This document shows positions 29,724 through 36,896 of a stretch of 37,693 nucleotides of DNA, piece after piece. The stretch's first letter is position 1. The number at the start of each line of letters is the position of its first letter. This stretch comes from a virus, in IMG/VR virus record IMGVR_UViG_3300044959_000328, positions 1 to 37,693 of that record; one strand, written 5' to 3'. The notes below the pieces were generated by a model, which was not told where the DNA came from, searched no databases, and was given only the letters and a program-made list of their open reading frames with translations. Made by a program: the position numbers and the translations under genes.

Positions 29724-30587
29724 ATGCGAAAAGAAACACTCGAACGCCTGACCGCCCACGTCTGCCACCTGCTGGCCAACGAGGGCATGATCACCTTCGA
29801 CCGCTTCGCCAGAATGGGAAGCCGGCCCATCCGCTTCTCAACCGGCGCCCCATACCGCGGCGGCAACGCCGTCGTCCTCTGGGCCACCGCCGAGATCAAG
29901 GGCTACAACTCGCCATTCTGGCTGACATTCAAGCAAGCCAAGGAAGCCGGGGCACACGTCCGCAAGGGCGAAACCGGAACCCTCATCCTCTACGCCGACC
30001 GCTGGAAGCCGGCCGACGCCGACGAGGACACGCCCGAGCGCGTCTTCATGCGCGCATACACCGTCTTCAACGCCGAGCAGGTCGAGGGGCTGCCCGAGAC
30101 CTACTACGTCCGCATGCGGCGCCCCGAAGGCTTCGACCCCATCCCGAGGGCCGAGGAGTTCGTGAAGAACACCGGCGCCGTCGTGCAGGAGGGAAAGAGC
30201 GGCGCCTTCTACTGCGCGAGCGATGACACCATCCGCATGCCGGACCGGCGCGCCTTCAGCGACGCCGAAGGCTTCTATGCCACCTTGCTGCATGAGCTGG
30301 TCCATTGGACCGGGGCCGAGCAGCGGCTGAACCGCCTGCCGAACGCGAAGTTCGGGGATCCGAGCTATGCCCGAGAGGAGCTGGTGGCCGAGCTCGGAGC
30401 GGCCTTCCTCTGCGCCGATCTGCAGCTCAGCAAGGCACCGCGCGAGGACCATGCCCACTACCTCGCTGGCTGGCTCCGGGCCCTTGAGAAGAACCCCATG
30501 GAACTCTGGTCGGCCGCCAGGGCAGCCGAAACCGCAGCAGACTACCTCTGGCAGAAGCAACCCTCGCGCGAGCAGCAGGCGGCCTGA
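29724..30587 (+). CDS. ardC: ArdC-type antirestriction protein with zinc metallopeptidase motif
   Basis: 287 residues from ATG 29724 (AGGAGG). N-terminal ssDNA-binding ArdC domain (about 5-130): GGNAVVLWATAEIKGYNSPFWLTFKQAKEAGAHVRKGETGTLILY. The C-terminal zincin domain has HELVHWTG (His190, Glu191, His194) and a downstream EELVAELGAAFL supplying a third ligand (Glu223). ArdC of plasmids protects incoming single-stranded DNA against restriction; phage copies likely do the same on entry. Last gene of the early unit, running 46 bp into the opposing methyltransferase gene. Confidence 0.9.
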   Translation: MRKETLERLTAHVCHLLANEGMITFDRFARMGSRPIRFSTGAPYRGGNAVVLWATAEIKGYNSPFWLTFKQAKEAGAHVRKGETGTLILYADRWKPADADEDTPERVFMRAYTVFNAEQVEGLPETYYVRMRRPEGFDPIPRAEEFVKNTGAVVQEGKSGAFYCASDDTIRMPDRRAFSDAEGFYATLLHELVHWTGAEQRLNRLPNAKFGDPSYAREELVAELGAAFLCADLQLSKAPREDHAHYLAGWLRALEKNPMELWSAARAAETAADYLWQKQPSREQQAA

Positions 30588-31348
30588 TCCCAGCGAGGGG
30601 GCGTCTCCGCAACAGACGCCCCCTCGAACTTCAGGATGGCGCTTCCGATCGCCTCGACAACCGCCGGGTAGACGGCGTTGCCGAGGGCTCGAATTCGGTC
30701 CACCCGACGGGGAACCCCATGAACCACTCGCACCATTCCGGGTTCAGCGGCCCGCCCAGCACGTTCGGCAATTGCTGCCCGGATTTCCGCATCGAACGCC
30801 TCAGGCGTGAAGGGCCGTCCGGCCTGTTGGGATGCCGAAAATCCCTCGCGCATAGCGTGGGCAACAATCCAGAGGCGGTTTCGCACGTGGTGCGCGCCAA
30901 CGGCGGAAGCGGGAATGCAACCCCACCAGCCCACCAACCCCAACGCATCGAGCGCAACAAGGAGGCGTTCAAGTCCGCGAGTGAGCAAGGCGGCCACGTT
31001 CTCCATGACAACCCAGCGCGGACGGACTTCCTGGACGATCCGGATTTGCTCACGCCAAAGCCCGGATCGCGGTCCATCGATCCCGCCGCCGCGTCCGGCG
31101 ACAGAAATGTCTTGGCAGGGAAAGCCGCCACAGACCAGGTCAACGGCAATTCCATCTGCCGCGAGTCGCGCACCCGTGAGCGTCCTGACGTCATCGTAGA
31201 TCGGCACCCCCGGCCAGTGCCGCGCAAGGACTTGGCGCGGGAAGGGTTCGCATTCGCAGAACGCAACAACGCGAAAGCCCCCGGTCCGTTCCAGGCCCAG
31301 CGAAAACCCGCCAATGCCGGAAAACAGATCGAGGACCCGGAGCTTCAT
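30542..31348 (-). CDS. C5-cytosine DNA methyltransferase
   Basis: 268 residues, ATG 31348 in ATGA overlap. All catalytic motifs are present: motif I DLFSGIGG (7-14), motif IV GGFPCQDIS with nucleophile Cys79, motif VI MENVAAL (Glu116), motif VIII VRNR (155-158), motif X ALGNAVYP (221-228). The target-recognition region between VIII and X is very short, so the recognised site is probably short. It lies at the end of the late unit, so it would methylate progeny DNA before packaging, shielding it from host restriction. An additional C-terminal Cys-rich tail (CCSREGCFC) is unusual. Confidence 0.93.
   Translation of the reverse strand: MKLRVLDLFSGIGGFSLGLERTGGFRVVAFCECEPFPRQVLARHWPGVPIYDDVRTLTGARLAADGIAVDLVCGGFPCQDISVAGRGGGIDGPRSGLWREQIRIVQEVRPRWVVMENVAALLTRGLERLLVALDALGLVGWWGCIPASAVGAHHVRNRLWIVAHAMREGFSASQQAGRPFTPEAFDAEIRAAIAERAGRAAEPGMVRVVHGVPRRVDRIRALGNAVYPAVVEAIGSAILKFEGASVAETPPRWDQAACCSREGCFCQR
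30595..30625. terminator. Hairpin in the convergent overlap, possible bidirectional stop
   Basis: A perfect 12-bp stem GAGGGGGCGTCT/AGACGCCCCCTC (30595-30606, 30614-30625), loop CCGCAAC, starting 7 bp after the ardC stop and inside the end of the methyltransferase frame. No T run on either side. Best placed structure to end both converging transcripts. Confidence 0.6.
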
Positions 31349-31569
31349 GCAGGCTCTTCATCGGAAGCACTCGGCTTGAACCAGGCAGCCCTCTCAAGCC
31401 GGACCTTCATCACCTCCACAAGGTGGGCCTGGGCGCGCTCGACCGTGGTCCCCAGCACGACGACATCCGGCCAGTCCTCCGGCCGCAGCGCCCAGTGCCG
31501 GCCGGCCCGCGTCAGGAAAGCGCGAATCCGCCGGTCTCCAACCATAACGTAGACGGGAGCCTGAAGCAT
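31345..31569 (-). CDS. Unknown small late protein
   Basis: 74 residues. LQAPVYVMVGDRRIRAFLTRAGRHWALRPEDWPDVVVLGTTVERAQAHLVEVMKVRLERAAWF: small beta-then-helix protein, no signal or membrane segment. Coupled by ATGA to the methyltransferase. Possibly a partner or regulator of it; no family recognised. Confidence 0.72.
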   Translation of the reverse strand: MLQAPVYVMVGDRRIRAFLTRAGRHWALRPEDWPDVVVLGTTVERAQAHLVEVMKVRLERAAWFKPSASDEEPA

Positions 31570-31605
31570 CGCGAATCTCCTGCCACGACCGTGCCCATCC
31601 CTGGC

Positions 31606-31791
31606 TTACCAGCCGCAGAGGCGACGGCCCGTAAGGTTGTGCGCCAGAATCGCCCGCGCCGTCTCGGGCGTGAGGACGTCAGCGTCCGAAACCAGGATCG
31701 GACGCCAAGGGACGCAGCCCTCAGGGCCGGCGCCAGTCCCGGCGCAACTCGGCAACAGGATCAGGGCTGCGAGCAGCAGCGTCTTCCGCAT
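31606..31791 (-). CDS. Outer-membrane spanin lipoprotein (Rz1-like)
   Basis: 61 residues from ATG 31791. Signal peptide MRKTLLLAALILLPSC with a lipobox ending at Cys16; the mature part CAGTGAGPEGCVPWRPILVSDADVLTPETARAILAHNLTGRRLCGW fits small phage o-spanins (W-R-P-I-x-V-S, L-T, A-I-L-A-H-N, C-G-W). It begins 71 bp inside the i-spanin gene in another frame, the Rz/Rz1 overlap architecture. With the i-spanin it fuses inner and outer membranes at lysis. Confidence 0.85.
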   Translation of the reverse strand: MRKTLLLAALILLPSCAGTGAGPEGCVPWRPILVSDADVLTPETARAILAHNLTGRRLCGW

Positions 31792-31972
31792 GGGCTCTCT
31801 CCCGGGCCGCCGCCACGGCCGCCTCCGCCTGCCGCCGTCGGAGCCGCTCCGTAGCGCTCTGGCGCCCCCGGAAGTAGGCCGCACCGAGCAGGGCGAGAAG
31901 CGCCCCCAAGGCGGCCGCAAATTGGCCTACGCGCGTCCGCAGGGCCCCGAACAGGGCGGCCAGCCATGTCAT
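31721..31972 (-). CDS. Inner-membrane spanin (Rz-like)
   Basis: 83 residues, ATG 31972 in ATGA overlap with the upstream membrane protein. One N-terminal transmembrane segment (about 17-34, FAAALGALLALLGAAYF), then a charged coiled coil SATERLRRRQAEAAVAAARERAHAEDAA and a short basic end. Type II topology and overlap with a lipoprotein gene define the spanin pair. Implies a host with an outer membrane. Confidence 0.85.
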   Translation of the reverse strand: MTWLAALFGALRTRVGQFAAALGALLALLGAAYFRGRQSATERLRRRQAEAAVAAARERAHAEDAAARSPDPVAELRRDWRRP

Positions 31973-32250
31973 ACCGTGTAGGCCGCAACCAGGCCCCAGA
32001 GGGCACCACAGGCCAGCGTAGGCCACGCCAGGTCCCGGAAGGCGCGAGGGCGCCACTCCCAGGGGAACAGGCGGTTGGTGCCATACCACTCCTCGCTCTG
32101 GCGGCGCTCCCGGCCGACGTAAAAGCCAGAGGCGAACGCCCAGCCGACGCCAAAAGCGGTGGACGCATCGCGCAGGAGGAACATGAGCGGCACGGCCAGC
32201 ATGACCTGCAGGGCCAGGGCAATGAGGACGTGCGAGGTGCCAGGGTTCAT
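31969..32250 (-). CDS. Small membrane protein, holin candidate
   Basis: 93 residues from ATG 32250. Hydrophobic segments: SHVLIALALQVMLAVPLMFLL, a weaker TAFGVGWAFASGFYVG, and C-terminal LAWPTLACGALWGLVAAYTV, separated by a polar RERRQSEEWYGTNRLFPWEWRPR loop. Located between endolysin and spanins with ATGA coupling on both sides, the place of a holin, though similar proteins in other phages are unassigned. The 60-residue membrane protein at 34324 is the rival candidate. Confidence 0.72.
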   Translation of the reverse strand: MNPGTSHVLIALALQVMLAVPLMFLLRDASTAFGVGWAFASGFYVGRERRQSEEWYGTNRLFPWEWRPRAFRDLAWPTLACGALWGLVAAYTV

Positions 32251-32939
32251 CACGCCACCCTCCGCATTCGCTGCCAGACGAACCAGGCTGCCACGGCGAT
32301 GATGAGCGCCGCCGACACCCACGGGCCGAGAGCCCGGGCGAGGTCGGCAAACCCACCAAGCCAAGGCCCGACCTGGCCGACCATCTCGGTCAAGGCCACA
32401 CCGCTGAGGCCAGCCGCGGCCGTCCCGGCCGCCGCCTTCGCCGTGCCGGTGCGCAGGACGGCCGCAGGCTCAGTTGGCACGACTCCAGCCAGCCGGAGGC
32501 CGGCATCAATCGTCGCCGCATTGTAGGGGTTGCCACCGCATTCGTGCGTGATGATGGCCTCCACCAAAGGCCGGAGGTCTTCATACCGGTGCAGGTCCAG
32601 GGTCTCGCCAGGATCGCGGCCGGTCAGCCGGGCCACATGGGCGATATATGCCAGGGTATCGTTCTCGTGCCCCGGCGCCCAGCGATGAATGATGCCGCGA
32701 ATGGTTCTGAGGTCGTGGCGGTCCTGATAGGTGATGAGGAGCACCGCCAGGGCGCGGATGCCGTATTCGTGCGTCTCGAACTTGGCGAAGCGGCGCTTCT
32801 CGGGCGGCAGCCAGTCATCGCCCAAGCCCACCTGCCCCTGCCACTTGTTGCGCGGATTGTATTCGATGTTGCCGGGGTTGCGGTTGCGATATCCCCGGCT
32901 CTGCTCCGGCCCGACCGCACGCACGTCAATCGGCATCAT
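32250..32939 (-). CDS. Endolysin: muramidase-like (P5-type) with C-terminal membrane anchor
   Basis: 229 residues. The N-terminal catalytic region starts with GYRNRNPGNIEYNPRNKWQGQVG, the phage structural protein P5/muramidase-like signature, followed by FAKFETHEYGIRALAVLLITYQDRHDLRTIRGIIHRWAP and NDTLAYIAHVARLTG. From about 160 on it turns Ala/Gly-rich and ends with a transmembrane segment (about 205-222, SAALIIAVAAWFVW) and a basic tail QRMRR. No signal peptide. It would cleave peptidoglycan; how a C-tail anchored form crosses the membrane is unclear. Confidence 0.82.
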   Translation of the reverse strand: MMPIDVRAVGPEQSRGYRNRNPGNIEYNPRNKWQGQVGLGDDWLPPEKRRFAKFETHEYGIRALAVLLITYQDRHDLRTIRGIIHRWAPGHENDTLAYIAHVARLTGRDPGETLDLHRYEDLRPLVEAIITHECGGNPYNAATIDAGLRLAGVVPTEPAAVLRTGTAKAAAGTAAAGLSGVALTEMVGQVGPWLGGFADLARALGPWVSAALIIAVAAWFVWQRMRRVA

Positions 32940-32940
32940 G

Positions 32941-33621
32941 TCACGACACTACCGCCCCATCCGGCCAACGCCACGAACTGCCATCACTCACCGCAAGGCG
33001 CCTGTCGCCAGATCCGTCCGAGACATAGATCAGGCAGCGCACATAGGTCGAAGCCGAAGGCAGCGTCGAAACCGTGTAGCTCGGCAGCTGGAAGGGCATG
33101 GCCGAAGACACCGGCGCCGCGCCCTTCGCGCTGAGCGACAGCGCGACGTTCGTGTCCGTGCCCTGAGCCGACAGGCTCGGAGCCGATCCAGTTGCGGTTC
33201 CCGTAGCGCGGACGTAATTCGCCGGCGTCGCGCTGGCAGAGACCTCAAAGCCCGTCCCGCCTCGGGTGCGCAGGCGCACCGCACCCGTGCCCTTCGCTTC
33301 AACATGCAACGAGATGTTGGCCTCGCCTCCGGCTGCGATAATCGTCGGCGTTGTGCTCGAAGTCCCCCCTGTCACCTGAACATACCGCACAGTATTGGCC
33401 GGAGTGACCACCTGGAAACCATGCGCGCCCGGCGCGGCCCCCACGGTCACGCCCACCGACGGGCCCGCACGAAGCATTTCCACCCCACCAGCCGTCAGGC
33501 CGACGGTGCCGGCGGCAGGCTGGAACACGCCCGCATTCACCTCGCCCACCCGCACCGCCGGAGACGCAGCAGTCCCTGCCGAAAGCGGTGCCAGCGGAGC
33601 CATGGGAGCGAAAACCGCCAT
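32941..33621 (-). CDS. Short tail fibre-like protein with duplicated beta repeat
   Basis: 226 residues from ATG 33621 (GAGGG site); a longer frame overlaps its neighbour. Low-complexity Gly/Ala/Thr/Ser protein with two imperfect copies of a unit around GFQVVTPANTVRYVQVTGG ... AGGEANISLHVEAKGTGAV and GFEVSASATPANYVRATGT ... GTDTNVALSLSAKGAAPV. Ends with YVRCLIYVSDGSGDRRLAVSDGSSWRWPDG, a cap common in phage fibre and baseplate-attached proteins. Likely virion-surface. Confidence 0.78.
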   Translation of the reverse strand: MAVFAPMAPLAPLSAGTAASPAVRVGEVNAGVFQPAAGTVGLTAGGVEMLRAGPSVGVTVGAAPGAHGFQVVTPANTVRYVQVTGGTSSTTPTIIAAGGEANISLHVEAKGTGAVRLRTRGGTGFEVSASATPANYVRATGTATGSAPSLSAQGTDTNVALSLSAKGAAPVSSAMPFQLPSYTVSTLPSASTYVRCLIYVSDGSGDRRLAVSDGSSWRWPDGAVVS

Positions 33622-33634
33622 GGCAAGAATTCCC

Positions 33635-33997
33635 TCAGCCAATTGCCCGAAACACCAGCACAATCTCCCGGTCCGCCGCCTGCGCCACAGGCAAGGCAGA
33701 GCTCCCGGAGCGAACCCTGAGCCACTCCACCATCAACGCAGCCCGCGGATCGAACGGCACGAACCTGTTTGCATCCACGACCAGCACGAACTCGTTCCCG
33801 GCCCAGTCCCAAAGATCACGCCACGGCCCCGACTCGGTCGGCGCAAGCTGGAAGGACAACGGCGCCGCCGTCCATTCACTGGGCATCTCGACCCCGATCA
33901 GCGCCAAGCGATGGCCGAAAACCGTGCCCGAAAGCGACTGGCCCTCCGCAATCTGGGCCGCAACCCGCCGCACCATCGGGCGCTGCATGCCAATCAT
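33635..33997 (-). CDS. Virion-associated protein, unknown
   Basis: 120 residues, ATG 33997 in ATGA overlap. Beta-rich: LSFQLAPTESGPWRDLWDWAGNEFVLVVDANRFVPFDPRAALMVEWLRVRSGSSALPVAQAADREIVLVFRAIG. The final R-S-G-x-S-A-x-P-V-x-Q-x-A-D-R pattern is recurrent in small proteins next to fibre genes. No enzyme motif; a fibre accessory is likely. Confidence 0.72.
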   Translation of the reverse strand: MIGMQRPMVRRVAAQIAEGQSLSGTVFGHRLALIGVEMPSEWTAAPLSFQLAPTESGPWRDLWDWAGNEFVLVVDANRFVPFDPRAALMVEWLRVRSGSSALPVAQAADREIVLVFRAIG

Positions 33998-34320
33998 AGG
34001 CTCACCCTCCACGAGGCGGTGCCCGCAGTGATCGCGGTGCACCTCAGCCGAAACAAAACCCCGGGCTCCGGCTGCTTCAAAAGCCACGCGCCCGGCGAGG
34101 TCAGGACAAACTCGCTGCCATCCGCCCCGATCACCGGCATCGCCACAGTGCCACCGTCAAAGCTGTATTCGCCACTCAGCGAGCCGACAAAGCTCCCCCA
34201 CACCACCACGTTGAACTCGGCCCCGCCGATGTTCAGCCACGGGCCGCTACCAACCGAAGAAAAAGCCCCCTCCGCCGCGAATTGCGCAAGGTCCGCATGC
34301 ACACTCGAGAGCTTGCCCAT
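33994..34320 (-). CDS. Virion-associated protein, unknown
   Basis: 108 residues. Beta-rich with Gly, Ser and aromatic residues: GSGPWLNIGGAEFNVVVWGSFVGSLSGEYSFDGGTVAMPVIGADGSEFVLTSPGAWLLKQPEPGVLFRLRCTAITAGTASWRVSL. Resembles small phage proteins of beta-sandwich type located after tail fibre genes. ATGA-coupled to the next gene. Confidence 0.72.
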   Translation of the reverse strand: MGKLSSVHADLAQFAAEGAFSSVGSGPWLNIGGAEFNVVVWGSFVGSLSGEYSFDGGTVAMPVIGADGSEFVLTSPGAWLLKQPEPGVLFRLRCTAITAGTASWRVSL

Positions 34321-34323
34321 ACC

Positions 34324-34506
34324 TCACTCCTTCCTCTGCGCACCCTGCTGCATCAACAGCACCTGCAACCGCTCCGCCAGCCTCTCGAACAATACCCGCA
34401 TCTCAGCCATGCGCGCATCCAAACGCCAGACCAAAAAAATCAGAACGGCAAGATTGCCGCCCGCCTCCAGCAACTTCACCAAAAGCCGCTCGTCCATGCG
34501 CGCCAC
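34324..34506 (-). CDS. Small single-span membrane protein
   Basis: 60 residues. After MARMDERLLVKLLEAG comes a hydrophobic NLAVLIFLVWRL stretch and a C-terminal amphipathic helix (MAEMRVLFERLAERLQVLLMQQ). One predicted span of modest length. Could be a small holin or a virion-associated membrane peptide. Lies between the tailspike and the short-fibre genes. Confidence 0.65.
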   Translation of the reverse strand: MARMDERLLVKLLEAGGNLAVLIFLVWRLDARMAEMRVLFERLAERLQVLLMQQGAQRKE

Positions 34507-34565
34507 CCGACATCGCCAGACCCCCGAGCCTCATAACCAATTCGGAAAGCTACGACCACGCACAA

Positions 34566-36896
34566 CTAAACCCTCGGTTTCACGGCCCTGACAAACAACG
34601 TTCCCGCCCCAACCGTGATCGACCCGGACGACACATTCTGCGCCGTCACACGCACCTGGTTCGTCCCCGCCGTGCCACCCACCACGGCATGAAACACCAC
34701 CCCACCATTCTGGAAACCACTGTCCTTCGCGTGCGACGCCTGCACGAAATCCCCCTGCCGAACACCCGTAAGCGTCACATCCAACGTCGTCGTCGCACCC
34801 GCCGACAAAGCCGGCACGTCCCACGTCACCGACGTCCGGAGCTCACGACGCCCCCAATTCCTCGAACCACCATAGATCAGCCGCGGCGCATGCTCGGCAG
34901 GCGCAAACAGCCGCAGCGCCGAAACCCGCGCCGAAGACGACCCACCACGCACCCCAATCACCGCAAACCTCGCATCCGCATGCAACGTCACCCGCTGCAA
35001 CCTGAACAACTCGAACCCGCCCGACTGCGCATCCAGATTGGCATTCGCCTCCCACCAGAACGAAGGCGAACCCAAGAACGCAATGTCCATCCCGGACAAA
35101 CGCACACGCTTCGTGCCGTCCAGCACATTCTCGGACGCATCGAATTGCATCACAATGAGCCGAAGCTCACTGCCCTCCGCAGCCAGGAAAAACTCCTTGC
35201 AGCGCGAGCAATCCACCACGAACCCGAGCGCACGACTCGTCGGAAGCGTCACATCCTCGGCATTCGCCGTCAGACTGCTGAGCCCAGGAAAGCAGAAGCC
35301 GTTCAGCGTCGACGGCGGCCCCGCAGGATTACCGGAAAGCACCGCAAGCTTGTCGCAGCCAAGCTCCGTCGCAGACCACCGGAACAGCGCCGCGCGGACA
35401 TTGTCGACCTCCCCAACCAGCCGCGGCGTCGCCACCGCCCCAATCGCCTGGTGCAACGGCACCACCGCACCACCAGCCCGGGCCGCCGAGCTCCCGTAGT
35501 CCACCGCGCAGCCCGTGAACCCATAGGTGCCGACATACGACACTTCATACAGCGCATCGCTGAAGGTGCCCGTATGCCGCGCCACGAACGGACTGCACTG
35601 CTCCATCCGCACGCCAACGGCCCTAAGGCCACGCCCGTCCACCTCGACGAGGAACGGAATGGCATCCACCGTCCCCACCGGAGTGCCCTGACGCTGCAAC
35701 TCAAAGGCCGGCCCGAAGAAGCTATGGGCGTTGTGCAGCACGTAGGCCCCCGACGCTGCCGATAGCCGCACCCCGAACCGGCTCAGCGTCGGATGCGTCG
35801 TGCTCTGATTGGCGAAATGCCCGCCAATATACCGGTTGGCATTGTTCCAACTCGTCGCGGAAAGCGTTCGAATGTCGAGGCCGTAGCGGCAATCAATCAG
35901 GCGGCCCAGCGTGAACGTGCTGTCCTCGACGCCATAGCTGCCGGCCCCGAGCGTCTGCACCCCGATGGTAAAGCCGGACACCTCCACAATCTCGACATGA
36001 CCCGCATCGAGATTGATGATCTGAATCCCGACCTCCGCCTCATTGGTCCAGCTGCTCAGAGTGTCCCGCACAACCCGCAGGCCACGCGCAACGAAGGCCT
36101 GGTTGCGCGCCGACGTCGAACCGATCACCAGCGCAGGCGCGCCGACCACCGTCGAGATGATCTGCCCCTGCATCACCACCTGCGGCACGCCTACCGGGAT
36201 GGTCACGGTGTTGGCACAACGAAACCGGCCAACCAGATGCAGCGGACGACCGACCGACGCGGCATATGCCGCAGCGGCATTCAAAGCCACCGTGTCATCC
36301 CCCGTCCCGTTCCCGAGCGCCCCAAAGAACAGGGGATTGACGGCATCGGAAACCACCGACGCCAGCGTCCTCGCCGTCGTCGCCCCGATCGCCGTCACCG
36401 TGTCGGCCGACTTGTCCAGCTGCGACAACGCAATCGGCTCGCCCGCCTCGCTGAAACCGAGCACCTTGCCCGCCCGGTTGGTCAGGCTCGGCAGCCTCGC
36501 ACTGGCCGGATCGCCATCCGGCAGCCGCAGCGTCTGCTCCAACCGCCGCACATGATCCTGCAGCGCCATCCAGAACCGGCTGATCTCGCGGTTCAGCGGA
36601 CGAACCGGAAACGACCCGGAGGTCGGAAACAGAACGTCCTGCTCGAGCACCGTATCGCGCTGAATGGTCACCACCGAATTCGTGACCGGATTCAGAAGCT
36701 CGGCCGCTGCGCCCTGGTAGAACCCGTCCTGCTCCAGCCCGCCAACCACCGTGAAGTCCACGGGGGAGCCGTTGACGAACACCCGGAGATCGGTGGCGTC
36801 GTCAAACGGAAAAGGCACCGGAAAGACCTGCTGCGACACACTGCCGACCGAATACTGCACCACACTGGCCGTCGAGGTGACGCGAAAAGAGCTCAT
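34566..36896 (-). CDS. Tailspike with T7 gp17-like head-binding domain
   Basis: 776 residues. The N-terminal about 150 residues (VVQYSVGSVSQQVFPVPFPFDDATDLRVFVNGSPVDFTVVGG ... PLNREISRFWMALQDHVRRLEQTL) match the T7 tail fibre attachment domain. From about 190 GALGNGTGDDTVALNAAAAYAAS marks the start of a pectate-lyase-like beta helix that runs to about 600, typical of capsule- or LPS-binding and cutting spikes. The C-terminal part is beta-rich. Starts by ATGA overlap with the giant protein stop. Gives host-range specificity. Confidence 0.9.
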   Translation of the reverse strand: MSSFRVTSTASVVQYSVGSVSQQVFPVPFPFDDATDLRVFVNGSPVDFTVVGGLEQDGFYQGAAAELLNPVTNSVVTIQRDTVLEQDVLFPTSGSFPVRPLNREISRFWMALQDHVRRLEQTLRLPDGDPASARLPSLTNRAGKVLGFSEAGEPIALSQLDKSADTVTAIGATTARTLASVVSDAVNPLFFGALGNGTGDDTVALNAAAAYAASVGRPLHLVGRFRCANTVTIPVGVPQVVMQGQIISTVVGAPALVIGSTSARNQAFVARGLRVVRDTLSSWTNEAEVGIQIINLDAGHVEIVEVSGFTIGVQTLGAGSYGVEDSTFTLGRLIDCRYGLDIRTLSATSWNNANRYIGGHFANQSTTHPTLSRFGVRLSAASGAYVLHNAHSFFGPAFELQRQGTPVGTVDAIPFLVEVDGRGLRAVGVRMEQCSPFVARHTGTFSDALYEVSYVGTYGFTGCAVDYGSSAARAGGAVVPLHQAIGAVATPRLVGEVDNVRAALFRWSATELGCDKLAVLSGNPAGPPSTLNGFCFPGLSSLTANAEDVTLPTSRALGFVVDCSRCKEFFLAAEGSELRLIVMQFDASENVLDGTKRVRLSGMDIAFLGSPSFWWEANANLDAQSGGFELFRLQRVTLHADARFAVIGVRGGSSSARVSALRLFAPAEHAPRLIYGGSRNWGRRELRTSVTWDVPALSAGATTTLDVTLTGVRQGDFVQASHAKDSGFQNGGVVFHAVVGGTAGTNQVRVTAQNVSSGSITVGAGTLFVRAVKPRV

